Part shown: positions 1 to 7,080 of the stretch, piece by piece
Layout of the letters: each line of letters begins with the position of its first letter
Position numbering within the stretch: position 1 is the stretch's first letter
DNA from: JACKGW01 sp964586025
Lineage (GTDB): Bacteria; Planctomycetota; PLA2; JAEUHO01
Direction of reading: 5' to 3'
DNA length: 21,498 nucleotides
NCBI GenBank assembly: GCA_964586025.1
Contig: CAZPGF010000044.1
Span: forward strand, 1-21,498
Program-made: the position numbers and the translations under genes
Notes under the pieces: generated by a model
What the model saw: only the letters and a program-made list of their open reading frames with translations
Databases searched by the model: none
What the model was told of the DNA's origin: nothing

Positions 1-1012
1 CCTTGCCGCCGTGGGCTTCGGCGACCGCGCGCGGCAGCGCGAGGCCGGGAAGGGGCGTGCGGGTCGCGTCGTGGGTCAGGACGACCCCTTCGATCCCCGG
101 GTGGTTCGGGAGCGAGCGGTCGGCGTTCTTCGCGAGCAGCACGATGCTGATCGTGCGGCCGACCCGCGTCGCCCGAGCCAGGATCTCGCACGGCACGTCG
201 GCCGTGACGCCCGCGAGGAGCACCGTCGCCGCTCGGAGGGCGGTCCGCACCTGGACGGCATCGACGTCGGCCGGACTCGCCTCGCCCAGACCGTCGATCC
301 GGTATCGGACGAAGCCGGCGTGGAATGCGTCGCGCAGCACGTCCTCGAGCAGTTCGGCGACGTCGATGCGCGTGCGCCGCGGCGGGCCGAGGCCTCCGTA
401 CGCGGCGAGCCAGGTCGTCACCTCGCGGACGCGCGCGAGCGCGGCGACCGCTTCGCTCGAGGTCAGCGTCGTGGTTCCCGGCCTCGCCGTGGCGTCCGAC
501 TCCATCTGGAGCGCGAGCACCTGGAGCGGGTTGTTGATCGCGTGCGCGACCTCGGCCGCGAACCGCGAGACATCGGGACTCGTGCGCCGGTCGGGGACCG
601 GGACCGCGTCGCCCCCGCGCGGCACGAGACCGCGTCGCCAGAGCGCGCGCACGACGGCCGCGAGCTCGGTGGAGTCGTGCGGCTCGACGAGGATCGCATC
701 GCCCCCCGCGTCGAGCGCCCGGCCCGAGATCCGCCGTCGGGACGGAGGCACCAACAAGAGGACGCGCGTCGCCGCGGCATGCTCCCGGATGGTCCGCAGG
801 AAGCCGAGATCGCGGCGACGGAACGAACGAAGGGAGACGACGACGAGGTCGGTCGGATTCGCGAGGAACGAAGCCATCCCCTCGTACGGCTCGCGAGAGA
901 CCTCGACCGAGAGGCCAAGGTCACGAAGCGTTTCCGCGACGTCGCGACGCAGCGTCGCCTCGCTCGCCACGAGCAGCGCGGTTCCTTCGAGGGGGGGAGG
1001 GGCGGGGCGCAT
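1..1012 (-). CDS. Histidine-kinase-like sensor with pseudoreceiver domain (3' end outside window)
   Basis: Reading from ATG 1012 leftwards, the frame stays open to the window edge (about 337 residues seen). Residues 10-120 look like a receiver fold, but the phospho-acceptor Asp is replaced (VVVSLRSF) and the usual late Lys-Pro reads VEPHD, so it is probably a pseudoreceiver. A HisKA-like segment follows, EVAHAINNPLQVL, with the candidate phospho-His at residue 157. The C-terminal part aligns with a HATPase domain and ends in AEAHGGK, typical of the G2 region. However, no N-box Asn is visible (VRTALRAATVLL), no DxGxG is visible (LLAKNADRSLPN), and the G2 box reads TPLPGLALP. ATP binding is therefore doubtful. 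It starts 24 nt after the NtrC-type gene stop, so it is cotranscribed and the likely partner. No good ribosome binding site is seen before ATG 1012. Only some 15-30 residues are probably missing. Confidence 0.8.
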   Translation of the reverse strand, partial: MRPAPPPLEGTALLVASEATLRRDVAETLRDLGLSVEVSREPYEGMASFLANPTDLVVVSLRSFRRRDLGFLRTIREHAAATRVLLLVPPSRRRISGRALDAGGDAILVEPHDSTELAAVVRALWRRGLVPRGGDAVPVPDRRTSPDVSRFAAEVAHAINNPLQVLALQMESDATARPGTTTLTSSEAVAALARVREVTTWLAAYGGLGPPRRTRIDVAELLEDVLRDAFHAGFVRYRIDGLGEASPADVDAVQVRTALRAATVLLAGVTADVPCEILARATRVGRTISIVLLAKNADRSLPNHPGIEGVVLTHDATRTPLPGLALPRAVAEAHGGK

Positions 1013-1036
1013 GGGTCGTGCGGCGCAGGGCGGCGC

Positions 1037-2383
1037 CTAGTCGATCTCCAGATCCTTCATCTTCTCCCAGAGGTTCTTCCGACTGATGCCGAGAATCCGC
1101 GCCGCCTGCGCGCGATGCCCTTCGGTCGCGGCCAGCACGCGTCGGATGTGCGTCGCCTCGGTCTCGCGCACGATCTCGCGCAACGTGACGAGGGGCGTGG
1201 CGGCATCGACCGGCCCGCTCTTGCGGCGGCGCCGCAGCGCGTCTTCGAGGAGCAGTTCGCGCGTGAGGATGCCGTCGGGCCCGGCGAGCGCGATGGCGCG
1301 CTCGATCGCGTTCTCCAGTTCCCGCACGTTGCCGGGCCAACGATAGGCGCACAGTTCGGTCATCACGTCTGGTGGAACGACGTGTCGGCCGCCGAAGCGT
1401 TCGAGGAAGTGCTCGACGAGCAGGGGGATGTCGTCGGCCCGCTCGCGAAGCGGCGGCAACACGATCGGAACGACGTTCAGCCGGTAGTAGAGGTCCTCGC
1501 GGAACTCGCCGTCCTCGACCGCGCTGGCCAGGTCGATCTTGGTGGCGGCGATCACGCGCACGTCGACGGGAATCGCCTTCTGTCCGCCGAGGGGCTCGAC
1601 CTCGTTCTCCTGCAAGACGCGCAGCAGCTTGACCTGCGTCTCGAGCGGCATGTCGTCGATGTCGTCGAGGAAGAGGGTGCCGCCGTTCGCCCGCTCGAAG
1701 CGGCCCGCCTTGCGCTCCTTCGCGTCGGTGAACGCGCCGCGCTCGTGCCCGACGATCTCGTCCTCGAGCAGTTGAGAGGGGATCGCGGCACAGGAGAGCG
1801 GCACGAACGGGCCGTCGCGCCGGCGCGACGTCTCGTGGATCGCGCGGGCCACGCGCTCCTTGCCGGTGCCGGACTCGCCGGTCACGAGGACGCGCGCGTC
1901 GCGGTCGGCGATCGTGCGAATGCGATCGATCACGCGCTGCATGGCGCTGCTGCGACCGACGAGATGACGCAGTCCGGCGCCCAGGCCCAGCTCGACGCGC
2001 AGTTCGGCGTTCTCGTTCTTCAGCCGACGGAACGCCTGGATCTTGCGCAGCTTCTCGAGGATTTCCTCGTCGTGGAACGGCTTGAGGATGTAGTCGAACG
2101 CACCCCGCCGCATGGCATCGACCGCCGAGTCGATCGTTCCGTACCCGGTGATCAGGATGACCTCGGTCTCGAGTCCCGCCTGGCGCACGTGGTCGAGGAC
2201 GGCCATGCCATTCACGCCGGGCATGTTGATGTCCGAGATCACGACATCGTACACGTTCTCGGCGAGGCGAGCGATCGCACTCGTGCCGTCGCCGACGACG
2301 TCGACCGAGTGCCCGTGGCGCTTGAGATCGTCGGCGAGGGTGATGGCGATCGTACGTTCGTCGTCGGCGAGTAGGACGCGCAC
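1037..2383 (-). CDS. NtrC-family sigma-54-dependent response regulator
   Basis: A 448-residue transcriptional activator with the classic three-domain order. The receiver is residues 1-120: acidic pair D7/D8, phospho-Asp D51, T79, K101. The AAA+ sigma-54 interaction domain is about 140-370: Walker A GESGTGKE at 169-176, arginine-finger region FREDLYYRLNVVPI, then PLRER. The C-terminus is a Fis-type helix-turn-helix (AQAARILGISRKNLWEKM). Two positions are non-standard: the sigma-54 contact loop reads GAFTDA (216-221) instead of GAFTGA, and Walker B is FLDDI (D240, D241) instead of LDE. I chose GTG 2383 because GGAGG lies 6 nt upstream and the protein then begins MRVLLADDE, the normal receiver start; longer forms add an unrelated Arg-rich tail. 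It is the first gene of the operon with the kinase-like protein. A TACAAT -10 lies at 2409-2414. Target genes are unknown. Confidence 0.95.
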   Translation of the reverse strand: MRVLLADDERTIAITLADDLKRHGHSVDVVGDGTSAIARLAENVYDVVISDINMPGVNGMAVLDHVRQAGLETEVILITGYGTIDSAVDAMRRGAFDYILKPFHDEEILEKLRKIQAFRRLKNENAELRVELGLGAGLRHLVGRSSAMQRVIDRIRTIADRDARVLVTGESGTGKERVARAIHETSRRRDGPFVPLSCAAIPSQLLEDEIVGHERGAFTDAKERKAGRFERANGGTLFLDDIDDMPLETQVKLLRVLQENEVEPLGGQKAIPVDVRVIAATKIDLASAVEDGEFREDLYYRLNVVPIVLPPLRERADDIPLLVEHFLERFGGRHVVPPDVMTELCAYRWPGNVRELENAIERAIALAGPDGILTRELLLEDALRRRRKSGPVDAATPLVTLREIVRETEATHIRRVLAATEGHRAQAARILGISRKNLWEKMKDLEID

Positions 2384-2408
2384 GCGATTCCTCCGGCGGG
2401 TCGCGGCG

Positions 2409-2414
2409 ATTGTA
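2409..2414 (-). promoter_or_regulatory. Candidate -10 element for the two-component operon
   Basis: On the minus strand the hexamer reads TACAAT, one mismatch from TATAAT. It lies 25 nt before GTG 2383, leaving room for a leader of about 19 nt carrying the GGAGG site. No clear -35 was found. It overlaps the plus-strand -10 at 2413-2418. Confidence 0.45.
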
Positions 2415-2418
2415 GGGT
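2413..2418 (+). promoter_or_regulatory. Candidate -10 element for the small unknown gene
   Basis: The hexamer TAGGGT lies 18 nt before GTG 2437. It shares its TA with the minus-strand TACAAT, so the two divergent -10 boxes overlap by 2 bp. Confidence 0.35.
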
Positions 2419-2436
2419 CGGATTCGTGATTCCCGC

Positions 2437-2805
2437 GTGGACAATGACCGGATGGTCGATCGGCCCGATGTGACGTGGACGCCCGTCGTCGGCGAGTGGC
2501 TCGAGGAGGCGACGTCGTTTCGAGCCGTCGCGGGCGAGACGAGCGCACCCTTCCTGCCGTGGCGATTCGTGTGGCGCGGTCGTGCTCGCGAGGTCGTCTC
2601 GGCGACGGCGGCGGGTCGTCGGATCGGTCCCTCGTTCGAGACTGCGGCGCAGCGCTACCTGCGCGGGCATCGCGCGCTCGTCAGGACGGCCGACGGCGTC
2701 GAACTCCTCGTCGAGGGGGAGCGCCGAACCCGTCGAACGACTCGCTGGCGCGTTCTCGCGTGGCGCGACCCGCGGTCCCCATCGGAGGCGCCGCCCGTGC
2801 CCTGA
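2437..2805 (+). CDS. Small hypothetical protein (122 aa)
   Basis: Not recognised with confidence. The protein has a short acidic N-terminus, then a segment PWRFVWRGRAREV and a basic C-terminal half (ERRTRRTTRWRVLAWRDP). The FVWRGR-plus-Val motif vaguely recalls DUF6504-type proteins, but I would not assign it. It appears cytoplasmic, with no signal peptide or membrane segment. The start could be GTG 2437 or ATG 2452; neither has a clear ribosome binding site. It is transcribed divergently from the NtrC-type regulator with 53 nt between starts, so it might be a regulatory target or a simple neighbour. Codon use is GC-rich like that of surrounding genes, which supports real coding. Confidence 0.6.
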   Translation: MDNDRMVDRPDVTWTPVVGEWLEEATSFRAVAGETSAPFLPWRFVWRGRAREVVSATAAGRRIGPSFETAAQRYLRGHRALVRTADGVELLVEGERRTRRTTRWRVLAWRDPRSPSEAPPVP

Positions 2806-2923
2806 GACCCCCGCGAGGCGGTCCGATCCGGCGGGCCGCCGCCGCGGCGACTCAAGGGGGCGGGCTGGGATGGCCGATGGGCTCGGCATGGACTGCCCGC
2901 GGGGCGGTCCGTCGGAGCCGATC

Positions 2924-3808
2924 GTGAGCCGATCCAACCGCCGTCTCCTCGTGATCGGCCTGTTCCTTGCCGCCGGGCTCGCTGCGTCGCCCGCCCGGGG
3001 CGAGGAGGTGGCCGGCCCCGGGTTCGTCGTCGAGGTCCCCGCCGGCTATGTGCGGTACGCGAATCCGGACGGCCTCGGCTCGTTGCTCAGCCGGCATGAG
3101 CATGCCCTCGTCAAGCCCTCGAGCGGCGGAGCGCAGCCAGCCGTCTACGTCAAGGGCGACGCGCTCGCGCCGGAGGGGGTCCTGATCCTCGGACGGGTGC
3201 CGACCTCCGAGCTGGAGATCGCCGGCGATCTCGATGCCTACGCCCGGATGCTCCGTCGCACGCCCGTGCTGCCGAGCGGTGTCACCGTCAGCGTGTTCCG
3301 TCCCGTGCTCGCCTCGGGCGAGTCCGCGCTGCTCGCCGAACTCGCCACGCCCGCCGGACGCGGCGGCGGCACGCCGGACGCGCGGCTGTTGCTCGCGTCG
3401 AACGATCCCCAGCACCGCACGCTCGTGCTGTGGTTCGGAACGGCGGCGAAGGGCGGGGTCCAAGACTTCGACACGGTGCTTGCGAGCTTGAAGATCCTGC
3501 CGCGCCCCGACCGTTTCCAGCAGGTCGTGGTCTGGGGCATCCTCGCGGTGGCCGGATTGCTGTTGCTCGCGCTCACGCTCGTCCGCGCCCATGCGGCGCG
3601 GCGCGGCGGAACGGTGAACTTCGGCTCGCGATCGCCGGGAAGCGAGTTGGCGACACGTCCGTCGGACGGTCTGCCGACCTTCGGGGTCGGCATCCCGTCG
3701 CACGGACCCGGCGCTCCCGGCGGGCCCCATGGCATGGCGTCACACGGCGCCTCGCACTCCGGCGCGCCGGCCGGCTTGCGCATGACCGGTCGCACGCCCG
3801 GTCGCTGA
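2924..3808 (+). CDS. Exported protein with C-terminal membrane anchor, function unknown
   Basis: Predicted 294 residues from GTG 2924, which has GGAG 7 nt upstream and gives a clean signal peptide (MSRSNRRLLVIGLFLAAGLA, then ASPARG). In-frame ATGs at 2870 and 2888 would put a Gly/Pro-rich leader in front of the signal peptide and are less likely. The mature part (about 27-190) is a mixed hydrophobic/polar domain of probable extracytoplasmic location. A transmembrane helix follows at about 198-220 (VVVWGILAVAGLLLLALTLV). The basic stop-transfer segment RAHAARRGG then leads into a cytoplasmic, low-complexity Gly/Pro/His/Ser-rich tail ending at 294. No catalytic motif is recognised. It has 118 nt to the previous gene and 47 nt to the lipoprotein gene. 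The topology is inferred from hydrophobicity only. Confidence 0.7.
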   Translation: MSRSNRRLLVIGLFLAAGLAASPARGEEVAGPGFVVEVPAGYVRYANPDGLGSLLSRHEHALVKPSSGGAQPAVYVKGDALAPEGVLILGRVPTSELEIAGDLDAYARMLRRTPVLPSGVTVSVFRPVLASGESALLAELATPAGRGGGTPDARLLLASNDPQHRTLVLWFGTAAKGGVQDFDTVLASLKILPRPDRFQQVVVWGILAVAGLLLLALTLVRAHAARRGGTVNFGSRSPGSELATRPSDGLPTFGVGIPSHGPGAPGGPHGMASHGASHSGAPAGLRMTGRTPGR

Positions 3809-3842
3809 CGCGCTCGCCGCATCGGCCCAACTCACCGTCTGG

Positions 3843-3848
3843 TATCCT
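3843..3848 (+). promoter_or_regulatory. -10-like TATCCT immediately before lipoprotein start
   Basis: TATCCT ends 7 nt before ATG 3856, so transcription would begin at or next to the A of the start codon (leaderless). No Shine-Dalgarno sequence and no convincing -35 are present. The same hexamer at similar distance precedes ATG 18688. Confidence 0.5.
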
Positions 3849-3855
3849 TCCCCGG

Positions 3856-4242
3856 ATGCGCACCGCAATCGCACGCATCGCGCCGTGCCTCGCCCTGTCC
3901 GCCCTCGTGTTGCTCTCCGCCGGGCTCGCCGGATGCGGCGAGTCGGGCGGTGCGACCGACTGCCTCTGCGCGAACGGCCGCGCCGGCGAGACGCTCTGGT
4001 GCCCGCCCTGTGCGAAAGGCTGGATCGACGGCGTGGCGACGACGGACAAAGCGGCGGTCGATCGCGCACTCGCCGCCCTCGTCGAGAAGGCTGCTGCGGA
4101 GCGGGGCCTCTCCGGCAGCGAGGTCGATCGGATCCTCGGGGACATCGCGGCGGGCGTCGTGAAGAAGCCGGCCTGCTCGTGCCAGGCCTGCGCGACCGGC
4201 GAGCCGCACGAGCACGCTCCGACCGACTCCGGCCGGCCCTGA
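3856..4242 (+). CDS. Cysteine-rich putative metal-binding lipoprotein
   Basis: 128 residues. The N-terminus is a lipoprotein signal peptide with lipobox L24-A25-G26-C27, so the mature protein should be lipidated on Cys27 and held in the membrane facing outward. It then carries two Cys clusters. The first is DCLCANG...LWCPPCAKGW (C36, C38, C49, C52). The second, near the C-terminus, is CSCQACATG followed by the His-containing tail EPHEH. CxC and CxxC pairs plus His are typical metal ligands, but the metal and role are inference; redox-active disulfides are the alternative. Between the clusters is a helical, charged segment (DKAAVDRALAALVEKAAAE). The stop codon overlaps the probable start of the RNase HIII gene. 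The start ATG sits 7 nt after a TATCCT box and lacks a ribosome binding site. Confidence 0.75.
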   Translation: MRTAIARIAPCLALSALVLLSAGLAGCGESGGATDCLCANGRAGETLWCPPCAKGWIDGVATTDKAAVDRALAALVEKAAAERGLSGSEVDRILGDIAAGVVKKPACSCQACATGEPHEHAPTDSGRP

Positions 4243-5186
4243 TCGGGGCGGCGCCGCTGGCGACGCTCGACCAGTCCTGTCGCGACCTGGAACAGCGTGC
4301 GCGTGACGCGGGCTGGACGGTCGTCGAGTCGCGAGCGATCCCCTACGGCCGCCTGATGCGGTTCGAACGGGCCGGCGCCGAAGCGGTGCTGAACGTGTAC
4401 CTCGGACGCAAGGGCCTTCGGGTCGTCCCGGCCGGTCGAGACGGTGACCTCTTGGCGTCGGATGTGGGACAGGGTGAGGGCGCCGCGCGGACCGGCGAGG
4501 CGCCCGGCGATGCGGGCGACCCGTTCGGCCTCGGTGTTCCGCGGATCGGCGCCGACGAGAGCGGCAAGGGGGATTGGTTCGGTCCGCTCGTGGTCGCCGC
4601 CGTCCTGGTGGATGCGGAGCGCGTCCGCGCGCTGCGCGCCCTCGGTGTCGAGGACAGCAAGCGGGTCGCCGACTCGCGCGCCCGAGCCCTCGCGGAGCGC
4701 ATCGCTTCCCTCGGCGGGTGTGCGGTCGAATCCCTCTCGCCCGCCGAATACAATGCTCGCTACGCCACGATCGGCAATCTGAACGTGTTGCTCGCGGGCC
4801 TCCATGCGTCCTGCATCCGGCGCCTGCTCGAGAACGAGCACCGTGCCGGTCGCTCCGTTCCGGTCGTGTTCGTCGACCGGTTCGCATCGAGCGACCGGAA
4901 CCTGAAGGCCGCCCTTCGGCTGCCTGCGGAGACCCGTCTCGTCACCGCGCCACGCGCGGAGGCCGATCCGGCGGTCGCCGCGGCGAGCCTTCTCGCGCGA
5001 GCCGCCTTTCTCGACGGACTCGACGCGCTCGGGCACGAGTACGGCGCGACGTTCGCGCCCGGCGCCGGCCCGCCGGTGCTCCGCGCCGGGGTCGACTTCG
5101 TGCGGAGCTTCGGCCCGGCGGGGCTTCCCAACGTCGCGAAGATGCACTTCGCGACGACCGCCCAGGTGATGCAGCGCGCCCGCTGA
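4239..5186 (+). CDS. rnhC: Ribonuclease HIII
   Basis: Ribonuclease HIII removes RNA from RNA-DNA hybrids. Residues 1 to about 75 fit the N-terminal TBP-like substrate-binding domain (DLEQRARDAGWTVVESRAI, then YLGRKGLRV). The catalytic domain begins at GADESGKGDWFGPLVVAAVL, with the Asp-Glu pair of the RNase HII/HIII active site. It continues with VEDSKRV and VFVDRFASSD, which supply the other acidic residues. The length (315 aa) suits the family. The start is uncertain. No ATG, GTG or TTG occurs in frame between GTG 4179 (which overlaps the lipoprotein gene by 64 nt) and ATG 4356 (which would delete half of the N-terminal domain). CTG 4239 overlaps the lipoprotein stop (CTGA) and gives the expected domain length, so I use it provisionally. 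The product identity is secure. Confidence 0.9.
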   Translation: MIGAAPLATLDQSCRDLEQRARDAGWTVVESRAIPYGRLMRFERAGAEAVLNVYLGRKGLRVVPAGRDGDLLASDVGQGEGAARTGEAPGDAGDPFGLGVPRIGADESGKGDWFGPLVVAAVLVDAERVRALRALGVEDSKRVADSRARALAERIASLGGCAVESLSPAEYNARYATIGNLNVLLAGLHASCIRRLLENEHRAGRSVPVVFVDRFASSDRNLKAALRLPAETRLVTAPRAEADPAVAAASLLARAAFLDGLDALGHEYGATFAPGAGPPVLRAGVDFVRSFGPAGLPNVAKMHFATTAQVMQRAR

Positions 5187-5277
5187 TCGACCACCTCGCC
5201 CCACGTCGCACCTCCGCAGGCGAGGACCCACCGGACGCGTTCGTCGTTCGCTCGCCGGGGCCCGTCTCCCGCGCCGC

Positions 5278-7080
5278 TCACGCGGCGTAATGCGCGTAGA
5301 GGCGGGCGTAGGCACCGTCGCGGGCCAGCAACTCCGCGTGCGTGCCCTGCTCCACGAGGCGGCCGTGGTCGAACACGAGGATGCGGTCCGCCTCGCGAAC
5401 CGTGCTCAAACGATGTGCGATCACGAACGTGGTCTGACGCGAGGTCAGCCGACGCAACGCGCCGAGCAGCAGGGCCTCGGTGCGCGTGTCCACCGCGCTG
5501 GTCGCCTCGTCGAGGATCAGGATCGCCGGATCCGCGAGCCAGGCCCGCACGAAGCACACGATCTGTCGCTCGCCCTCGGCCAGGTTGGCGCCGCGTTCGC
5601 CCACGGGCGTCGCCAGGCCGGCGGGCAGTTGCCGCAGCACATGCTCGCAGCCGAGACGCGCGAAGCCCTCCTCCGCGCGTTCCGGCGTGAGCTCGGGACA
5701 CGCGAAACGCAGGTTGTCGAAGACCGTTCCGTCGAACAGGAAACTCGTCTGCAGGACGATTCCCATCTGCCGGTGCAGGGCCGTTAGCTGGAGATCCCGG
5801 ATCTCATGGCCGTCGAGGCGGATCGTTCCGGACTGCGGCTCGTAGAACCGCGCGAGGAGGTTGATGACGCTCGTCTTGCCGGCTCCGGTGTGCCCGACGA
5901 GGGCGATCGTCTCGCCGGGAGCGACCTCGAACGAAACGTCCTCCAGTTGCCGGGGTCCGGTGGACGCCGGGTCGTAGCGGAACCCGACGCCCTCGAAGAC
6001 GACGCGCCCGGCCAGGCGTCCCGGGTCCTTCGCGTCGGGACGGTCGGCGACCTCGGGTTCGGTATCGAGCAGGAGGAAGATCCGCTCCGCCGCGGCGCCC
6101 GCGACGAGGCACTCGTTGTAGAGACCGCCGAGCATCTCGACCGGGCCGAGAATGAAGCCCATCATAAGCTCGAACTGGATCAGTTCGCCGAGAGGGATCT
6201 CGCCGCGCGCGACGGGTCCGGCACCGGCGAGCAGGATCGCGACGGTCGCGAGTTGGAACACGAGCCCGAGCGATGGCAGGTACGCGCCCGCGATCCGGGC
6301 GCCGTGGAGCACGGCACCCCGGTAGGCATGCTGCAACCGGTCCAGACAGCCCGCCTCCCGTGCTTCCTGCCCGAACGCCTGCACGACGCGCACGCCCTGG
6401 ATCGTTTCGGCGACGTGCGCCGAGATCGCCGAGTGCGTCTCGCGGATGCGGCGGTAGGCCGGGAAGCCCAGACGGTGGAAGAAGCGATTCAGGAGCCAGG
6501 TGATCGGCACGCCGGCGAGCAGGAACAGGGCCAGCTTGCCGTTGAGCGCGATCAGCACGATCGTCCCGAACACGAAGCTCAGCACCATCATCGTGACGAG
6601 GATCGCCCCCCAGAACACGAGGTGCTCGAGGCTGTCCACGTCGCGATCGACGCGCGCGATGATCCGTCCCTGCTTCGTGCGGTCGAAATACCGCATGCTC
6701 AGGCGCTGGACGTGCCCGAACACGTCGCGACGCATGGCGTCCATGATCTTCACGCCGGCGCGCGTGCTCATGCGCAGTTCGACACGCGTCGTGAGGGCGC
6801 GGACGACCACGTTGACGACGAACAGCCCGAGCAGCAGCGCGACGATCCCTCCCGCACCGGCCACGAACGCGCCGTCGGCGTCCCGCCGGAGCGGACCGTC
6901 CACGAGGGCACGGACGAGCGCGGGCTCGATCAGCATGCTGACCACCCAGAGCGCCTCGAGCGCGACGACCCACGCGACCGCGCGCTTGTGCGGCGCCACG
7001 TAGGCGAGGAGGCGCTTGAACGTCGCGCGCTGGAGCGGCGCACGGGCCAACTCTTCTTCGAGATCCAGATCGGTGCTCAC
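5278..7080 (-). CDS. ABC exporter half-transporter, catalytic-Glu subunit
   Basis: A 600-residue half-transporter: six-helix type I exporter domain (about 30-330), then an ATPase domain. NBD motifs are Walker A GHTGAGKTS (about 397), Q-loop VLQTSFLF, signature GANLAEGERQ (about 498; LSGGQ consensus altered), Walker B ILILDEATSAVD with the catalytic Glu, and switch His in IAHRLSTV. It therefore supplies the intact Walker A/B for the consensus ATP site and a degenerate signature for the other site. GTG 7080 overlaps the TGA of the upstream partner gene (GTGA, 4 nt), indicating translational coupling. A longer frame reaches 7359, but that part lies inside the partner gene. The substrate is not predictable from sequence; drugs or lipids are usual for the family. 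It converges with rnhC, 91 nt apart. Confidence 0.95.
   Translation of the reverse strand: MSTDLDLEEELARAPLQRATFKRLLAYVAPHKRAVAWVVALEALWVVSMLIEPALVRALVDGPLRRDADGAFVAGAGGIVALLLGLFVVNVVVRALTTRVELRMSTRAGVKIMDAMRRDVFGHVQRLSMRYFDRTKQGRIIARVDRDVDSLEHLVFWGAILVTMMVLSFVFGTIVLIALNGKLALFLLAGVPITWLLNRFFHRLGFPAYRRIRETHSAISAHVAETIQGVRVVQAFGQEAREAGCLDRLQHAYRGAVLHGARIAGAYLPSLGLVFQLATVAILLAGAGPVARGEIPLGELIQFELMMGFILGPVEMLGGLYNECLVAGAAAERIFLLLDTEPEVADRPDAKDPGRLAGRVVFEGVGFRYDPASTGPRQLEDVSFEVAPGETIALVGHTGAGKTSVINLLARFYEPQSGTIRLDGHEIRDLQLTALHRQMGIVLQTSFLFDGTVFDNLRFACPELTPERAEEGFARLGCEHVLRQLPAGLATPVGERGANLAEGERQIVCFVRAWLADPAILILDEATSAVDTRTEALLLGALRRLTSRQTTFVIAHRLSTVREADRILVFDHGRLVEQGTHAELLARDGAYARLYAHYAA

Noticed and set aside
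11..2374. 787-codon open frame on the plus strand
   Set aside because: It is fully antisense to the NtrC-type and kinase-like genes, whose domains are unmistakable. Long mirror frames are expected in such GC-rich DNA.
5187..5277. CCTCGC/GCGAGG inverted repeat between rnhC and the exporter operon as a terminator
   Set aside because: Six pairs, a 20-nt loop and no T-run; too weak to call.
3573..5315. 580-codon minus-strand frame across the lipoprotein and RNase HIII genes
   Set aside because: It is Arg/Pro-rich without recognisable motifs and antisense to well-supported genes.
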